NCBI RefSeq assembly: GCF_001659605.2
Contig: NC_035161.2
Location: 41,125,956-41,189,955, forward strand
Direction of reading: 5' to 3'
DNA: 64,000 bases
Source of the DNA: Manihot esculenta
Lineage: Eukaryota > Streptophyta > Magnoliopsida > Malpighiales > Euphorbiaceae
The position numbers and the translations under genes are program-made. This document shows positions 1 through 11,985 of this stretch, one piece after another (position 1 is the stretch's first letter; every line of letters begins with the position of its first letter). The notes under the pieces were generated by a model, which saw nothing but the letters and a program-made list of their open reading frames with translations, ran no database searches and was not told the origin of the DNA.

Positions 1-727
1 ATCTCTCCCTTTAAGCTTAGGTCATCATAAATACCTCTATTTTGCACAGCTAGTTCATGCAGAAGGCGGGTCTTATTTTCCATTTTTGCTATTTCTTTTC
101 ATGATTGATGTATTATAGTTGTGTATCTCTTGTATCAATTAATATTTATTCATTTCATGAACTTTTGCAAAATTTTCAAACCATTTGCCTAGCGCCTGAC
201 TGTATAGACCTGTTTTCATTACTCACTTCTGTGATTGCAAAGGTAGCTGCAATTGCAATTTGAAACCATGCTTATATGTCAACTAGATCATAACAGCCAT
301 CACATTTAGTACTATTAAATCCACAAAATAAACCATATTTACCTAAGTATCATCACAACTAATTTTTTTATACAAACAGGCTCATGTTTTTAAACAGTCT
401 CAATAATTAACAAGGACTTGAGCTTTGCACTGGAGATTTTTCAGAGAACATTTCATATAGGAAAAATGACATCACATAATGAATTGAACAGGTCCATATT
501 GTGATTGATCCAAATATAGGTGGGGTATTGTAGGCATGAAAAACAGCCTTTGTAACAAAATGTACAAGGTGATATTTCAAAATGTATAAAGGTGTTATTT
601 CAAATGTAATGATTAAATATCAGGCATTATATTATAAAAAATATGTCATATTGAAAAGATTACATATAACCTATGAATTGAAGAGCAACTTTTATGCAAA
701 AGTCACCAAATGTATTTGAAACCTCAC

Positions 728-1365
728 CTGAATCCCAATCAGATTGTGTATCGCTGTCATGATCACTCTTTCCAGAGGAAGGACTATCCCACCTTCCATG
801 AATTCCCCTGGAATGATTGCTTATATCCCCTCTAGTGGGCGGGGATGAACCATAGTCATTTCGCCTATAACTTTGTGACGATAAGCTGCCAGAAATTCTG
901 AATCGATCCTGTGAAGTATCCTCAAATTCACTGGTGTAGCGGATGAAAGATGATGAAGAAGAAGACAGAAATGAGATTCATAGCAAGGCATACAGAAAAC
1001 AACAGCAGAATCATTATCAACTAAACTGAAACTTCTATTTCAGACTTTAGTAGAATTGTAGTCCCCTAAAATAGAATTTGAGGAAGTAACCTGCTACTTA
1101 CCTAAGAATTGATTGGTCGATTCCGCTGGGCAAATTTTTGCAAATATCCAATTCACGCAATGATAGTAAAAATTCTCTTGTATAATAAATTAACTTCCTG
1201 GATAATTTCAGAAATAACAAAGCATCAATATTAGAATTAGAAAGCAAGATTAAGTCAAATGTTGAATATTGAAAATTTAAGAATGGAAGTGCGTTACTTT
1301 TCTAATTCAGGTCTTGCTTCAGCGTGCTGATTCAGTCCATGTTGCTCTTGGTTTTCTAAACTCAT
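728..1365 (-). CDS. CBE1: eIF4E-binding protein, CBE1/4E-T-like (5' part only)
   Basis: Three coding exons are visible: 1299/1298-1365 (start ATG at 1363-1365, protein begins MSLENQEQHG), 1102-1197 and 728-930. Each is bounded by GT/AG sites and the frame stays open across both joins; the third exon ends at a GTGAG donor (727) and the rest lies beyond the left edge, so 1-727 is intron. The second exon encodes YTREFLLSLRELDICKNLPSG, which contains a canonical eIF4E-binding motif YxxxxL-phi (YTREFLL). The third is rich in Ser, Arg and Asp (HGRWDSPSSGKSDHD, then DTQSDWDSG). This matches my memory of the N-terminus of Arabidopsis AT4G01290 (CBE1/RIMB3), a cap-binding-complex partner that associates with eIF4E and is linked to mRNA fate. 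Family assignment is from remembered similarity plus the motif; the C-terminal half is not seen. Confidence 0.8.
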
Positions 1366-2200
1366 TTTGCTAATATTTAAATTAACAACCACCAAACACG
1401 ATATGCTCAGGATGGTTCCTTCGACTACAAACCCACTAGTGACCACTAAACAACACCCATACCTCCGGACACCATCCAAATAAACCGGGCACCTATCACC
1501 ACCTTCAAAATTTATCCTTGTACAACAAAGTTATTCTAATCCCGCATATCAAACAGATAAATTTCGGCTGTTTTAGGAAGCAGTCTGTTAAGTATTATTC
1601 AGCTGCAACCCTTTAAGACGCATTCAATCAGATAAACGGCACGAATCAGGAAAAAAAAAAAAATCCAAATACCAGCTAATGTCAAGCTATGTCCATCCTC
1701 TGATCCAGCTCAACCGACAATGAATCTGCCGATTAAATATTCTCAAAAACTATTTTTGCACATTTGACAGAACGAAACGCGATAATTGTCACAAAAACTG
1801 ATGCTGAAAAAAGCATGGTACGTTCAACGAATCACTAACTTTTTTTTTTCATCAAACTCGAATCCCGCAGGCCACATCATAAAAAAGCTTGTTTATGGAT
1901 AACGATTATCAAAGTCTCGACATTGTAAAGGTTCCAATGAGATGGAATGAAACAAATTCTAGGGTTTTGCTCTTTTCTATGAAGCTCAATAAACTAGGGT
2001 TTTGTTCCGGCACAATAGGAGCTATCTGGATCGGAGAAACAGAGGGAGAGAGACCGGGAGAGAGGAACGAGAAACCAAGGAGTGAAATATTGAGAGTTTA
2101 AAATTCAATCTTTAACCTTAAAGGGTCTGAGAGAGTCTGTGCATTAGAGAGGAGGAGATTGAGAGGGCGCGAGGAAAAGGAGTTGCAGAAATGACGTTGC
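1366..2200 (-). promoter_or_regulatory. 5' leader region of the CBE1-like gene
   Basis: Upstream of the ATG at 1365 the minus strand is pyrimidine-rich (2000-2180) and carries two AAACCCTAG-type motifs (around 1960 and 2000), typical of plant leaders of translation-related genes. A leader intron is likely, because an in-frame stop and AT-rich DNA lie between the ATG and this pyrimidine-rich stretch, but I could not fix its ends. The plus-strand open frame across 1889-2101 is read as an antisense shadow. The transcription start is an estimate. Confidence 0.45.
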
Positions 2201-3143
2201 TCGCATTTGCCTCGCTGAGGGGAAAATGACATGATAACAAAACAAAAATGGTAAATGCCACGGCCTTCTTTTACGTCGTTGAAACTACGCACTCTAATTG
2301 CTCGGAGCTGAACTCGATTGGTTGGCTGTCAGGCTCCGACTGTGCATTTTAGCATTCGTTGATCTATATTCACTTCAAAGGCGCGTGGTGAAAGAACTCG
2401 TACATGTTAACTTATTCATGATCATCTGAAATTTATTATTTATAATAATATTATAAAAATTATATCTTTATAAGAGATTGTTATTATTATTATTGATATT
2501 AGAGGGATATATAAAATTATATTAGTAAAATATTTTCCATAAATTAATTTCTAGTTTTGATTTTGCCGTCTCTGGTTAATTTATTTGGTTTTATATCTGG
2601 TTTCTAAGTGTTGTCAAGCTAGTATTAGTGGCAGATTTTTCTCATCTCCTCTAATGAGATACATTAAAAAATAAATAAAATTTATTAATTTTAACCCTAT
2701 TTACTATATTTTATAAAATTCAAAAAAAAATTACATTTTATGAAACGGACGTGTATTAAAATATTAGATTGTTTTTATCCAATTAAAAATTCGAGTTGCA
2801 AATTTAGAGGACCAAAAAAAGAAGCATAGGAACCGAACCGGACCGGACGCATGAACTGCAGATACTGTAATTGTAAGAATAGCACACAACCCGGATAATA
2901 AGGGAGAGGTAAGGTAATCCTTCTTATCCTTCCTATCGAGCTGAAGAATACGAGAATATAACCACCCCTGCCATTCACAAAAATTACACGACACCCACAT
3001 CACATTAGCATCCCTTCCTTCTAGCTTGGTAGTTTCGTAAATAATATCAAATAGGAGACCATCTTTGCAGCCGGTGACTAAACCCCTTCAAGGATTCCAC
3101 TCAAGCTCCACTCGCACCACACAGACAAACAAACCCATCTCAT
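2201..3143. other. Divergent intergenic region, CBE1-like / RPL5
   Basis: About 0.9 kb between two genes transcribed away from each other. 2400-2800 is AT-rich with no coding signal. 3050-3143 is C-rich (ACTCGCACCACACAG type) and is probably the RPL5 leader. No clear TATA box is placed for either gene. The two minus-strand frames at 2764-3003 have no recognisable domain. Confidence 0.5.
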
Positions 3144-5277
3144 ATGGCTTCTCCTTCGCTCTTACAGTCCGCAGCGGCGTCGTATCGTGGCCAATTCCCA
3201 ATTATTTCACCTCCTTTGTCTGCTAGAATACCTTACGGAAACCCTAGAAATGGCAATTCCGTGGTGTCTGTGAGAGCAACTGGCGGTATTGTGCTTGTGG
3301 AGAAATCAGAAGCTGAAAAGACCAATCGCCTTAAGACCACTTACCTTGAAAAGATTGTTCCGTTGCTTATGGAAGAGTTCTCGTACACTAACATTCTTCA
3401 GGTCAATTTTTAGTCTTTATTCACCATTTTCATCACTTCATTGTTTTATCATGCTCTACTTTCTTTTTTAATTGATTATGTGACCGTGAAGTGAGAGTTG
3501 GTGCTGTTGTAGTTTGTATCCGGCTATTAATTTGGATGTTTCAGAGCGCATCTATTGGATGAGGTTGCTTGATTTTTTTCTAGGGAATGTGTTGCTTGGG
3601 TTGCTAATTAAAGGAAAAGATGAGTTTTTTTTTTTCTTCATATTTTGTAGCTACACTATAATTCAGATTTCTCAATTTAGCTCAGCAAAAGTATTAAATT
3701 GGATAACTGGACAATTTTTTTTCCCCTGGAAGTCAAGGCAATGGATATCACAGTACTTAGATTCTTGTTTTTCCTGTGAAACCTTTCTCCAGATTAGCAA
3801 CAAAATATCATTCTTTCTGCGGAAACAGATTGCACATTGTTGGATAATTCAGGGGACCAAAACAAGTGGACTGTAGATGCTATCTCCTTTGGTTTAATTT
3901 GTGCATGATTATCTTCTGTGTTCTGTATCTAACTCTCGATGAATTGTTTTCTTTTGCAATTTGCTGGCATTGAATTCCCTAGGTTCCGAAAATTGAGAAG
4001 GTTGTCGTGAACTGTGGCATTGGAGATGCTGCTCAGAATGCCAAGGGTTTGGATGCTGCAATGAATGATTTGGCTGTCATCACAGGCCAGAGACCTATCA
4101 AGACAAGAGCCAGGAACTCCATTGCCACCTTTAAGATCAGGGAAGGTCAACCTCTGGGAATTGCTGTCACACTAAGAGGAAGTGTAAGCATTGTTTTTAT
4201 TCTTCTCTATGGTCTGTTTTAAGTTTTGTTTTATGGTTGATGTGTCTCAAAATTTGGTTGCATTCAATTGCCCATTCTCTAGTTGCAGATATAAATGCTG
4301 TGGACTTGACTCTTAGCTTTTCAATGTCATATTGAACTTTTAACATTGTCATTCCTTGATTCTTCCAACATTTTGGGAACCATCTTAAATAATTAGAAAT
4401 CTATACTATTGACTCTAGAGTCTATTATATGCTTGTTTCTATGTAACAATAGCCAAATTTGCAACGCATCATTGTCTTTTGAAAGATTTTATTGTAATTT
4501 TATGAACCTTTAATGAGGGCATTGGATGGAGAAGCTGCTGGGGAATAGTCAAAATTACAGGTGCACCAAACATGGCATGGTGCCATGTATCTGGACTTGG
4601 AGCTTCCTTTTGGGCACAGTAAAAGCAAGACTCCATGATGTTCATGGTGGTGAATTGTTTCATCATTGATATGACGTATTATCTTTAATAACAACTAAAG
4701 TGGAAGTCAGGGCAACAAATTTAGTTGCATAACTGGTTATCAATTATGGTCCGGCAGTAGAATGATGAATGTAAAAAATATTGGTAGTAAAGATGGTGAG
4801 GGTTGTAAGATTATGAAGTTGCATCTTAGTGTTTCTGAAGTGCATCACATTGCAAACGTTATATTAATGGTTCTGTGGTTTCTTTGTGGAGCCAAATAAA
4901 TCGAATAACTCCGAGTTCTATGTGCATTGATTACTTCACAGGTGATGTTCTCCTTTTTAGATCGACTTATTAATTTAGGTCTTCCTAGGACAAGGGATTT
5001 CCAAGGTGTAACCCCAAACAGCTTTGATGGACATGGGAATTACAGCATCGGAATTCGTGACCAGAGTGTGTTCCCTGAAATTCAATATGATGCACTTGGT
5101 AAGCCAAAGGGAATGGACGTTTGCATCACAACCACTGCTAAAACTGATCAAGAAGGCCAGAGGCTGTTGGCTCTCATGGGGATGCCCTTCAGAGAAACTA
5201 GTGGTACCGGTGTTTTGCCACGCAAGAAGAAGTTGAAAAAGCATCATTTTGATTCAAAGTCGAGGGGGCGACGGTAG
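3144..5277 (+). CDS. RPL5: Large ribosomal subunit protein uL5, chloroplastic
   Basis: Three exons: 3144-3401, 3983-4183, 4942-5277 (all phase 0), giving 264 aa; Arabidopsis RPL5 (AT4G01310) is about the same length. The first roughly 45 residues are rich in Ser, Ala and Arg with few acids, as expected of a plastid transit peptide; mature uL5 sequence starts near residue 60 ([16 protein letters not shown]). Hallmarks of uL5 follow: [45 protein letters not shown] and [15 protein letters not shown]. The C-terminus is a basic tail ([12 protein letters not shown]...GRR). The protein binds 5S rRNA in the plastid 50S subunit. The next gene upstream is the CBE1-like gene in opposite orientation, the same neighbourhood as in Arabidopsis chromosome 4. 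Nothing abnormal in the reading frame. Confidence 0.96.
4570..4588. repeat. Perfect short hairpin in RPL5 intron 2
   Basis: ACATGGCA, TGG, TGCCATGT: an 8-bp perfect inverted repeat with a 3-nt loop inside the second intron of RPL5. It is too short to be a miRNA precursor on its own. Confidence 0.6.
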
Positions 5278-6728
5278 GAGTTATCATCATTTGCATTTGG
5301 CAATTGCCATCATGTATTTACTGTTTATGTACTTGTCTCTAATCTAAGTATTCTGATTTTTTTGCTTCATATGTTTTGCCTTAAGAATGTGTTGACAAAC
5401 ATGAATGAGAGATGGAGAGAAATGCTAATGGTGTTATCTTCATCTTGAGCTTGAGATTGAGATTGAGCTAGCAGAGAATATGAATCCTGGAGGTTTTTCA
5501 TTTTGATGTGAGCTATTGTTATTATTTATTGGGCTCGATTAGTATATAAAGTTGAGAAATCACGACATAGAGACGATTTCAGTGCCATCAAACTCTTATT
5601 TTTCCCCCTTCTTTTGATGTGAGCTTTTTATGCGTGCCTAATCCTTGACGTTTTTAAAAACCTTCCATGTGTTTATCTTCTTCTTCTTATATATATATAT
5701 ATATATATATATAATGAATTGCAAAAACCATCTGGATAGTAATATTATTAACAAGTTAATTTTTGTATTTGTAAATTTTAATTCTATTAAAAGCTTTTCC
5801 CTCTATTCGTATAAACTTAAAGGAAATAAAATAGCATACTTTTATAGAAAAATAATTTCTTTATATAATTTTCAAATAAATGAAGCAACAGTTAAGAATA
5901 ACAATATTAAAATAATTATTTATTTAATATTTAATTAATGAGATTTTGGACAAATTTAAAAATAGGAAAAAGTAAAAAAAAAGCTAGCAATTTTATTATT
6001 TTTATTTTAAAATTTATAATTAAATTTGTATTAATTTAATATTTATATCATAAAGAAATATTGACGTGATAAATAAGAAAATATATATAAAAATATAATA
6101 TAATTTTATTAATTTTTATTTTAGAATTTATAATTAATTTGTATTAAATTAATATTTTTTATATAATTTTTAATATTTTTAACAGTATTTAAAAATTATT
6201 GCTATTTATTAACAGAATTAAAATGAAAAATTGATAAAATTATAAAATATTTTTATTTTTTTTTCTTTAAAAATAAATAAAATAACTTAAATATCAAAAT
6301 AAAAACTTATGAAATTTTTAATAAATATCCCAAAACTGTTTAACAATAATAACAGTATGCATGAATTTTTGTTAATTACTTAAAAAATGTAATTTACAAT
6401 TAAACCGACATAACATTTTACCCACAAAAAGGGCAAGGCAAAACTCGATAACAAATTAACTGCAAGGGATAACTGATTAAACGGATGGTGGCGGTCCGGT
6501 GGATTTTAACTTCAATATAGACGAGGCGGAAGCCGGAAGAGGATCCTCGTTTTAACCGCCATCGCTCCTCAAACAAAAGGAACAAGGCGTCTCGCAGGCT
6601 TTTTCGGGCCCACTTAAGTAACTTGCAAGGATTAGCAGATGGAGATGAAAATGGGGGTGGTCAAAATTATGGCCAATGGTCTCACCCTGGCGACCGTTGC
6701 CTAAACAAAAAGATAAAAAAGAAAGTAA
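5278..6728. other. AT-rich intergenic region, RPL5 / LCKB2
   Basis: 5278-5640 is the RPL5 3' flank. A (TA)n microsatellite lies at about 5689-5713. From 5720 to 6400 the DNA is almost pure A/T and contains the direct repeat listed separately. 6420-6728 is GC-richer and is the probable promoter and leader of the LCKB2-like gene. No gene seen. Confidence 0.6.
5991..6157. repeat. Diverged AT-rich direct repeat (two copies)
   Basis: Copy 1 is about 5991-6043 and copy 2 about 6104-6157. Both read TTTTATTA, then TTTTATTTTA, AATTTATAATTAA, TTTGTATTAA and end in AATATTT, with scattered differences. It looks like an old local duplication. Confidence 0.55.
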
Positions 6729-9700
6729 ATGGCGTGTAATTATTATCAGATAGCGTTCCGAAGTGAGATGGTATCTACTCTGTCAAAACCTTGGTTTCTT
6801 AGAGCTGAGCTTCCTATGTCTTCTGATCTCTCACTTCACCGCTCCATCCCCCACGGTGGTTCCTCTTCTTCCTCTCCTTCCCGTCGGGATCTTGTCTTCA
6901 TTGTCAACCCTAGAGGTTTGCTTTTTCTTTACTTTAAACTCTCTACCGCATTTGCTGTTCGTTTCTAGAGAAAATTTTGGGAAAATGAATCTGATTAGAT
7001 TTTTGAGTCTTGAAATTACTATTTTCTTAGGTTCATTAACCTAAAAATGAACTTCAGAATTATGATTGAAGTTGAAATTGGCTCAGGAGCTAATGGGAGA
7101 ACCGGCAAGGAATGGAAGAAACTGCTACCGTATCTCAGGTCTCGCCTTGATAAAGATTGCAATGTGAGCCTTCTTTTGCTAATATCATTTCTGTGCTTGC
7201 CCTTTGAGTTAGTCTACCCTACCACTAAATAATTATTATTCTCTGTTTTTTTTTTTTTTTTTTTTTTTTTTTGGGGGGGGGGGGGGGGTGTGGGGGTGGG
7301 AGGAGCTATTGTCAGCGACTCGGAGTACTTTCAGTAGCCTGATGATAAATTTCATACATTCAAAACTTTAATTATTTATTTTAATTAAGTAAAAGAAAAA
7401 AACATAATTTTATGCTAGGTTTAATTTATTGAGGAGATAAAAAGAGAAGGTGGAACCTTATACCGGTGCACTTTGTTTGACTTTTTATATAGAATTGTTC
7501 GAGATCAACAATAGGCACATTATATCCTAGAAATTTTGCTGGCATACACCAACTGTAATTGAAAAGCCCTATACTTTAGAGAAAAAATTTGCATGTAATC
7601 CTAAATATATTCGTGAATATCCTATTTCCATTCGCATCCCTTTGATCTGATAGACAAAATGCTCCATGACTTGTTTTACCTGACCATGTCCCATCATTTG
7701 AGCATTTAACCATTGGGTAATAGCTAAAACTACATTATAATTTGATATCTTCTGTAGCTCGAACGTTTCACTTCCATGAATTTACCAAATCCTACTACTT
7801 CACCAGTGTGTAGCTTTTGAGTTACTGTAGCATTCACTGCTTGTGTTACAGTGAGGTGGTAAGTTATGCACTACCTTGAGATTTAAGTGCTCATTGTGAA
7901 CTTGTTTGATTTGACTAGGAAGCATGTGTGGACAGCCCTGATTGGTTGTGCAGTTGATTCTTCTGTGAATTATTCTCTTTGAATGCCATGCCTGCTTGCC
8001 TTTCATTTTTTCTTTATTGAATGAATAAAGTTTTATTGCATTGCGGCCAGATATGTGAATCATTGACTTCAGGTCCTTACCACGCAATTGACATAACAAG
8101 AGAGGTACGAATTAAAATCAACTTTTATCCTAAATTGGTTTAGGTTGTCAGCGACAAGATTGACTAATAATTGTGTATAATAAATCTGAGGATGTCCAGG
8201 CAATAAGGGAGGGTGCTGATGCTGTCATTGCAGTTGGAGGTGATGGCACTCTTCATGAGGTATAACTTGCTGTCCTTGTAACAAACCTATTGCTTTCTCT
8301 GGGCTCCATGTCCACTTTCTCTTTAAGTAAATAAATAAGTAGAGAAAAACTAGACCTACTAAGTACTAAGTAAAGAAATATCTCTATGTTTCAGCTTTAC
8401 TTCTACTGTTCCATCTAATAAATAAATGAACATAGAAAATCAATGTTGTTAGTATCACTGTATTTGGCATGGACTATTGTTCACTTCACTTTGACCTATT
8501 CTGAGCAGGTTGTTAATGGATTCTTTTGGGCTGGGAAACCTGTTAGCAAACATAATAAAGAGGATGCCCACTCAACTGCTCTAGGTGTAAGTTACCATGA
8601 TTGCCAAATAGCCTTGGGATACTCCATTTGCTTTGATCCTCACTGCGAAATTAGAACTTGCACATTTGTGCTATACATGATTTACATTGTATAGATTTCT
8701 CAAGTGTAGATATGATTTTGTGATGCAGCTCATCCCCTTGGGAACTGGGTCTGATTTTGCCAGAACATGGGGCTGGTTAGTTGGTTCTACACCTATATGG
8801 ATTAATCCAGTATGAGCTTTTATGATATATCATTGCTTTTGGATCATGACAAATATTTTTACTATCACTTGCTGTTTTAGGAAAAATGATCCTTATGAAG
8901 CTGTTGATCGCATTGTTAAAGGTATTTATGTTTTAAGTTTTCTTATTTCTTGTGTGAACAATGTTGATTCGGTGTGAACCTGGAAAAGGTTTTACTTGTA
9001 GTTAATGCTATGAACTAGTTATTTGTTTGTCTGCATTTCCTTTGTCGTTATAAATTCTGATGGAGCAGTTCTGCAGGGCTGAGATCAAAAGTCGATGTTG
9101 GTGTCATTAGTGGAGAAAAGGAAGAATCTCATTATTTCATAAATGTGGCTGATATTCATTTGTAAGGCTAAGTTCTAAATTTTTGGAATTGTATTAACAA
9201 AGGTACATGCTGATCTTAAAAGTCTTTTGCTATATATGGAGGTAGGAGTGCAAAGGCTGGTTATTATGCATCAAGATACAAGAGATTTGGAAACCTATGC
9301 TATGTCATTGGTGCTCTACAAGCCTTTATTGGTCATAAAAATTGGGACCTTAGAATCAAGGTCAATTTATTTTGAAAGTTTCATAATTATGTTACTATTT
9401 TTATGCGCTTTTCATATCTGTACAATCATGTGGTTTTCTGTTTCCTCATGATATTCACTTTCTTATACAGTTGTTAATAACCTGAATATAACTTTTCATA
9501 GGATGTTCTCATATAGGTCAATGGAGGTGAATGGGAAATATGTCCTCAAGTAACAGCTCTTTGCATTGGAAATGCAAAGTACTTTGGTGGAGGCATGAGA
9601 ATCACTCCAAGTGGTGACCCTTGCAGTCGAGAGTTTGAGGTGAAGTACTTCCTCTGTTAATTCACTCAAATTACATTCAAGTTTTTGTCACATAGCATGA

Positions 9701-10330
9701 TCAAGCATTTTGCTAGTGTGTTTTGAGTTGCTCGTTCTTGCAGGTTGTAATTCTTCAGGACTTCAAGTGGTATGACTTTATTCTGAAACTACATAAACTA
9801 TACAGTGGGACACATTTAACAGTGAAAAATGTATCTTCAAGAAGGTAGGATATGTCCTTATGGATGTATTTCTACTTTATTTATTCCACATTCTTCTTTC
9901 TATTGTCTGTGGAGGCTTTCATATTATAAGAATCAAATCTGTTCCAATAATACAACCCAGGAATGATGCAATTATTGTTATTATTTTTTTTTCAGAATCA
10001 TATATACTATTAGGATTTTCACATATCTAATTTTTCTGCTTTTGTGAGGTGACTAATGAATATGCTAGTTGTGTAATGTAAATGGCAGTGACGGATTGTC
10101 TTTGGTTTGGACTTGTTAAGTTTATGTTTGATGTAGGTAATTTTCAAAGTTCTATGGGGCATTAATTGTTGTGCATGCAATTTTCTTTGTTTTCTTGCAG
10201 TGTGCATTCCATTGAAGTGGAGGACATCTCTGGCAGTGGAAGCATTTACGTTCAGTCTGATGGAGAACATCTAGGGTTCCTTCCCAGGAAGTTTTCTATT
10301 TTACCTTCTGTTATTGAAATGATATGCTAA
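6729..10330 (+). CDS. LCKB2: Sphingoid long-chain base kinase 2-like (DAGK catalytic domain)
   Basis: Twelve exons: 6729-6915, 7087-7163, 8051-8104, 8200-8259, 8509-8586, 8729-8775, 8881-8921, 9077-9161, 9246-9360, 9517-9639, 9744-9844, 10201-10330. The frame is open throughout and gives 365 aa from the ATG at 6729 (352 aa from the ATG at 6768, which is also plausible). The diacylglycerol-kinase catalytic fold is clear: [19 protein letters not shown] near residues 54-72, the nucleotide-binding GGDGT at 119-123, and [10 protein letters not shown] near 155-164. The C-terminal domain ([26 protein letters not shown]-like [19 protein letters not shown]) follows. It agrees almost end to end with remembered Arabidopsis AT2G46090, annotated as a mitochondrial sphingoid-base kinase. 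The N-terminus (SSSSSPSRR) could be a targeting peptide. Substrate (sphingoid base or diacylglycerol) cannot be told from sequence. Confidence 0.93.
7246..7288 (+). repeat. Composite T27-G16 homopolymer tract
   Basis: Twenty-seven T followed directly by sixteen G in intron 2 of the LCKB2-like gene, then a G/T-rich tail to about 7302. Exact run lengths may be sequencing-limited. Confidence 0.9.
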
Positions 10331-11985
10331 AGGAAGCCATGAGAACATGACTCCTTTACTGGTTTGCTTGAAACTAATGCATCTCTCTAGCCATTCTTCA
10401 GACACCTTCCTCTCGGCAACGATTTGCGCAAAGTGGCACGGGGAGAAACAACATAACAGATGAAAAGATGCCTATGATGTTCTTCATTAGTGGGATAATA
10501 AACACGCGAATTGACTGACAGTTTGATATTTCTAACAGTTGTGGTAGGAAGCCATCTTCTCTGCAGTACACTTTCAGTAATATCAGTCAGGTTGGCCTCG
10601 CAGTTGGAAGTGTTTTAGGCATTTCTTTGATTTCTCTGTTATGGGTTTTGACTAGGCCAGTGCATTTTGTACAAACTTTTTTTTGAACTTGAAGATTTTT
10701 CAGATTTTTTTAGCTTGTGAACGAAATAAGATTGGACCAATGGTGAAATAATGAATATTGACAAAAGAATCGTGATTTTATAATAAAGTTGATCACTTCT
10801 TAAACAGTAATTTCACCTTTCTTAATCATTCTAAGGCGTGAAAGCTTGTGATTTGTGTTCTCTGGTCGTGTTGTCTTTATTTTATTTTTCCTCCTTGTGA
10901 AGTTGCTTTTGTAATAAGAGGTTAGTGTTTTTTTTTTTTGGGGGTGAAAAAGAGGTTTGTTAATGTTAGTACTGCTTCTTCTATGTTCAATTTATTTCCG
11001 TTTCTAGTTCCTGGTTCTTGAGGTTTAAACTCTTCCCTGTGCAGCGTATACAATGACACCGTTGGTAAATTACTAAATTTCCAGCATTTGAGGTGGACGA
11101 TTACAATGGATTATTAGATCATCAAATAAAACAAAAATTTGTTTAACCAAAATTTAAATATATTATTGGTATAGGATAAAATTTATTTATACACAGATTC
11201 AATCCCCTTCCACTTTTCTATTAAAATTTAATGTAATTTAGCTGGAATTTTTTTAATTTTATCAATTTCATTCTTGAATTTTGATAATAACTTTAATAGT
11301 AATAACTGGGTTGTTTATTGAAAAAATAAGATTCTTTGATAAAAATGGATGAAAGGAATTCGTTGCACGATTCATGGGCTATTGATTTGTGGGTCCATCG
11401 GCTCTAATCTGTTTCCTGAGATGGAAATGTTATGTGCCAGTGGACCATAGTTTCCTCCTGCATGTTAACTTGAGCCGTCGAGCCGATTAAGCTCTATAAT
11501 TTCAGGGGCATGCAAATATTATCAATGTCAAATCTACCTTCAGCAGCCTGCTGTACTTGTGGCCTGATTCAATAGCTTGTAGTTTTATTTGCTTTTTTTT
11601 TTTATTTTATTTTCTGTTTGAAACTGCTTACGAGAAAACACAACATTTATCTTTTGAAGAAAAAAAAAAAAAACAAAAGAAAAAAGGGAGAAACTTTTCA
11701 AATCAGAAAGGCTTAATTTGCAGCCTAATCCATTTTATTACCCTAGCTCAACATCTTAAGAATACATGGAAAAATTACAATATCCATTGGAGTCCCTCTT
11801 TTTAGAAAAAAAAAAAAAGTTGAAAAAGAACTTGATAATTTAAAAAGAGGGAAAAAACAGCCTAAATTAACTGTATACATCTCTAGGTCGAAACAACAGT
11901 AGATGTATGAACATCTTCTTAATCTCTCTCAGTGTTGGCTAGGATCAAGATCAATTAATCCTTCAAACTCAGGTGATGGTATTAA
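10331..11985. other. Intergenic region, LCKB2 / WRKY (tail to tail)
   Basis: Both flanking genes are transcribed toward this stretch. 10331-10760 is the probable LCKB2 3' UTR; 11900-11985 the WRKY 3' flank. A T12-G5 tract occurs at 10928-10944, and A-rich and T-rich runs at 11590-11700 and 11805-11820. The open frame at 11557-11805 is low-complexity and not credible as a gene. Confidence 0.55.

Noticed and set aside
1889..2101. Plus-strand open frame of 70 codons near the CBE1-like leader
   Set aside because: It is antisense to a pyrimidine-rich leader, has no family resemblance and a low-complexity E/R-rich end.
4570..4588. miRNA precursor in RPL5 intron 2
   Set aside because: The perfect stem is only 8 bp and does not extend into a 60-nt or longer foldback by eye.
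11557..11805. Open frame of 82 codons between LCKB2 and WRKY
   Set aside because: Made of poly-T and poly-A translations (Phe and Lys runs); no domain or splice context.
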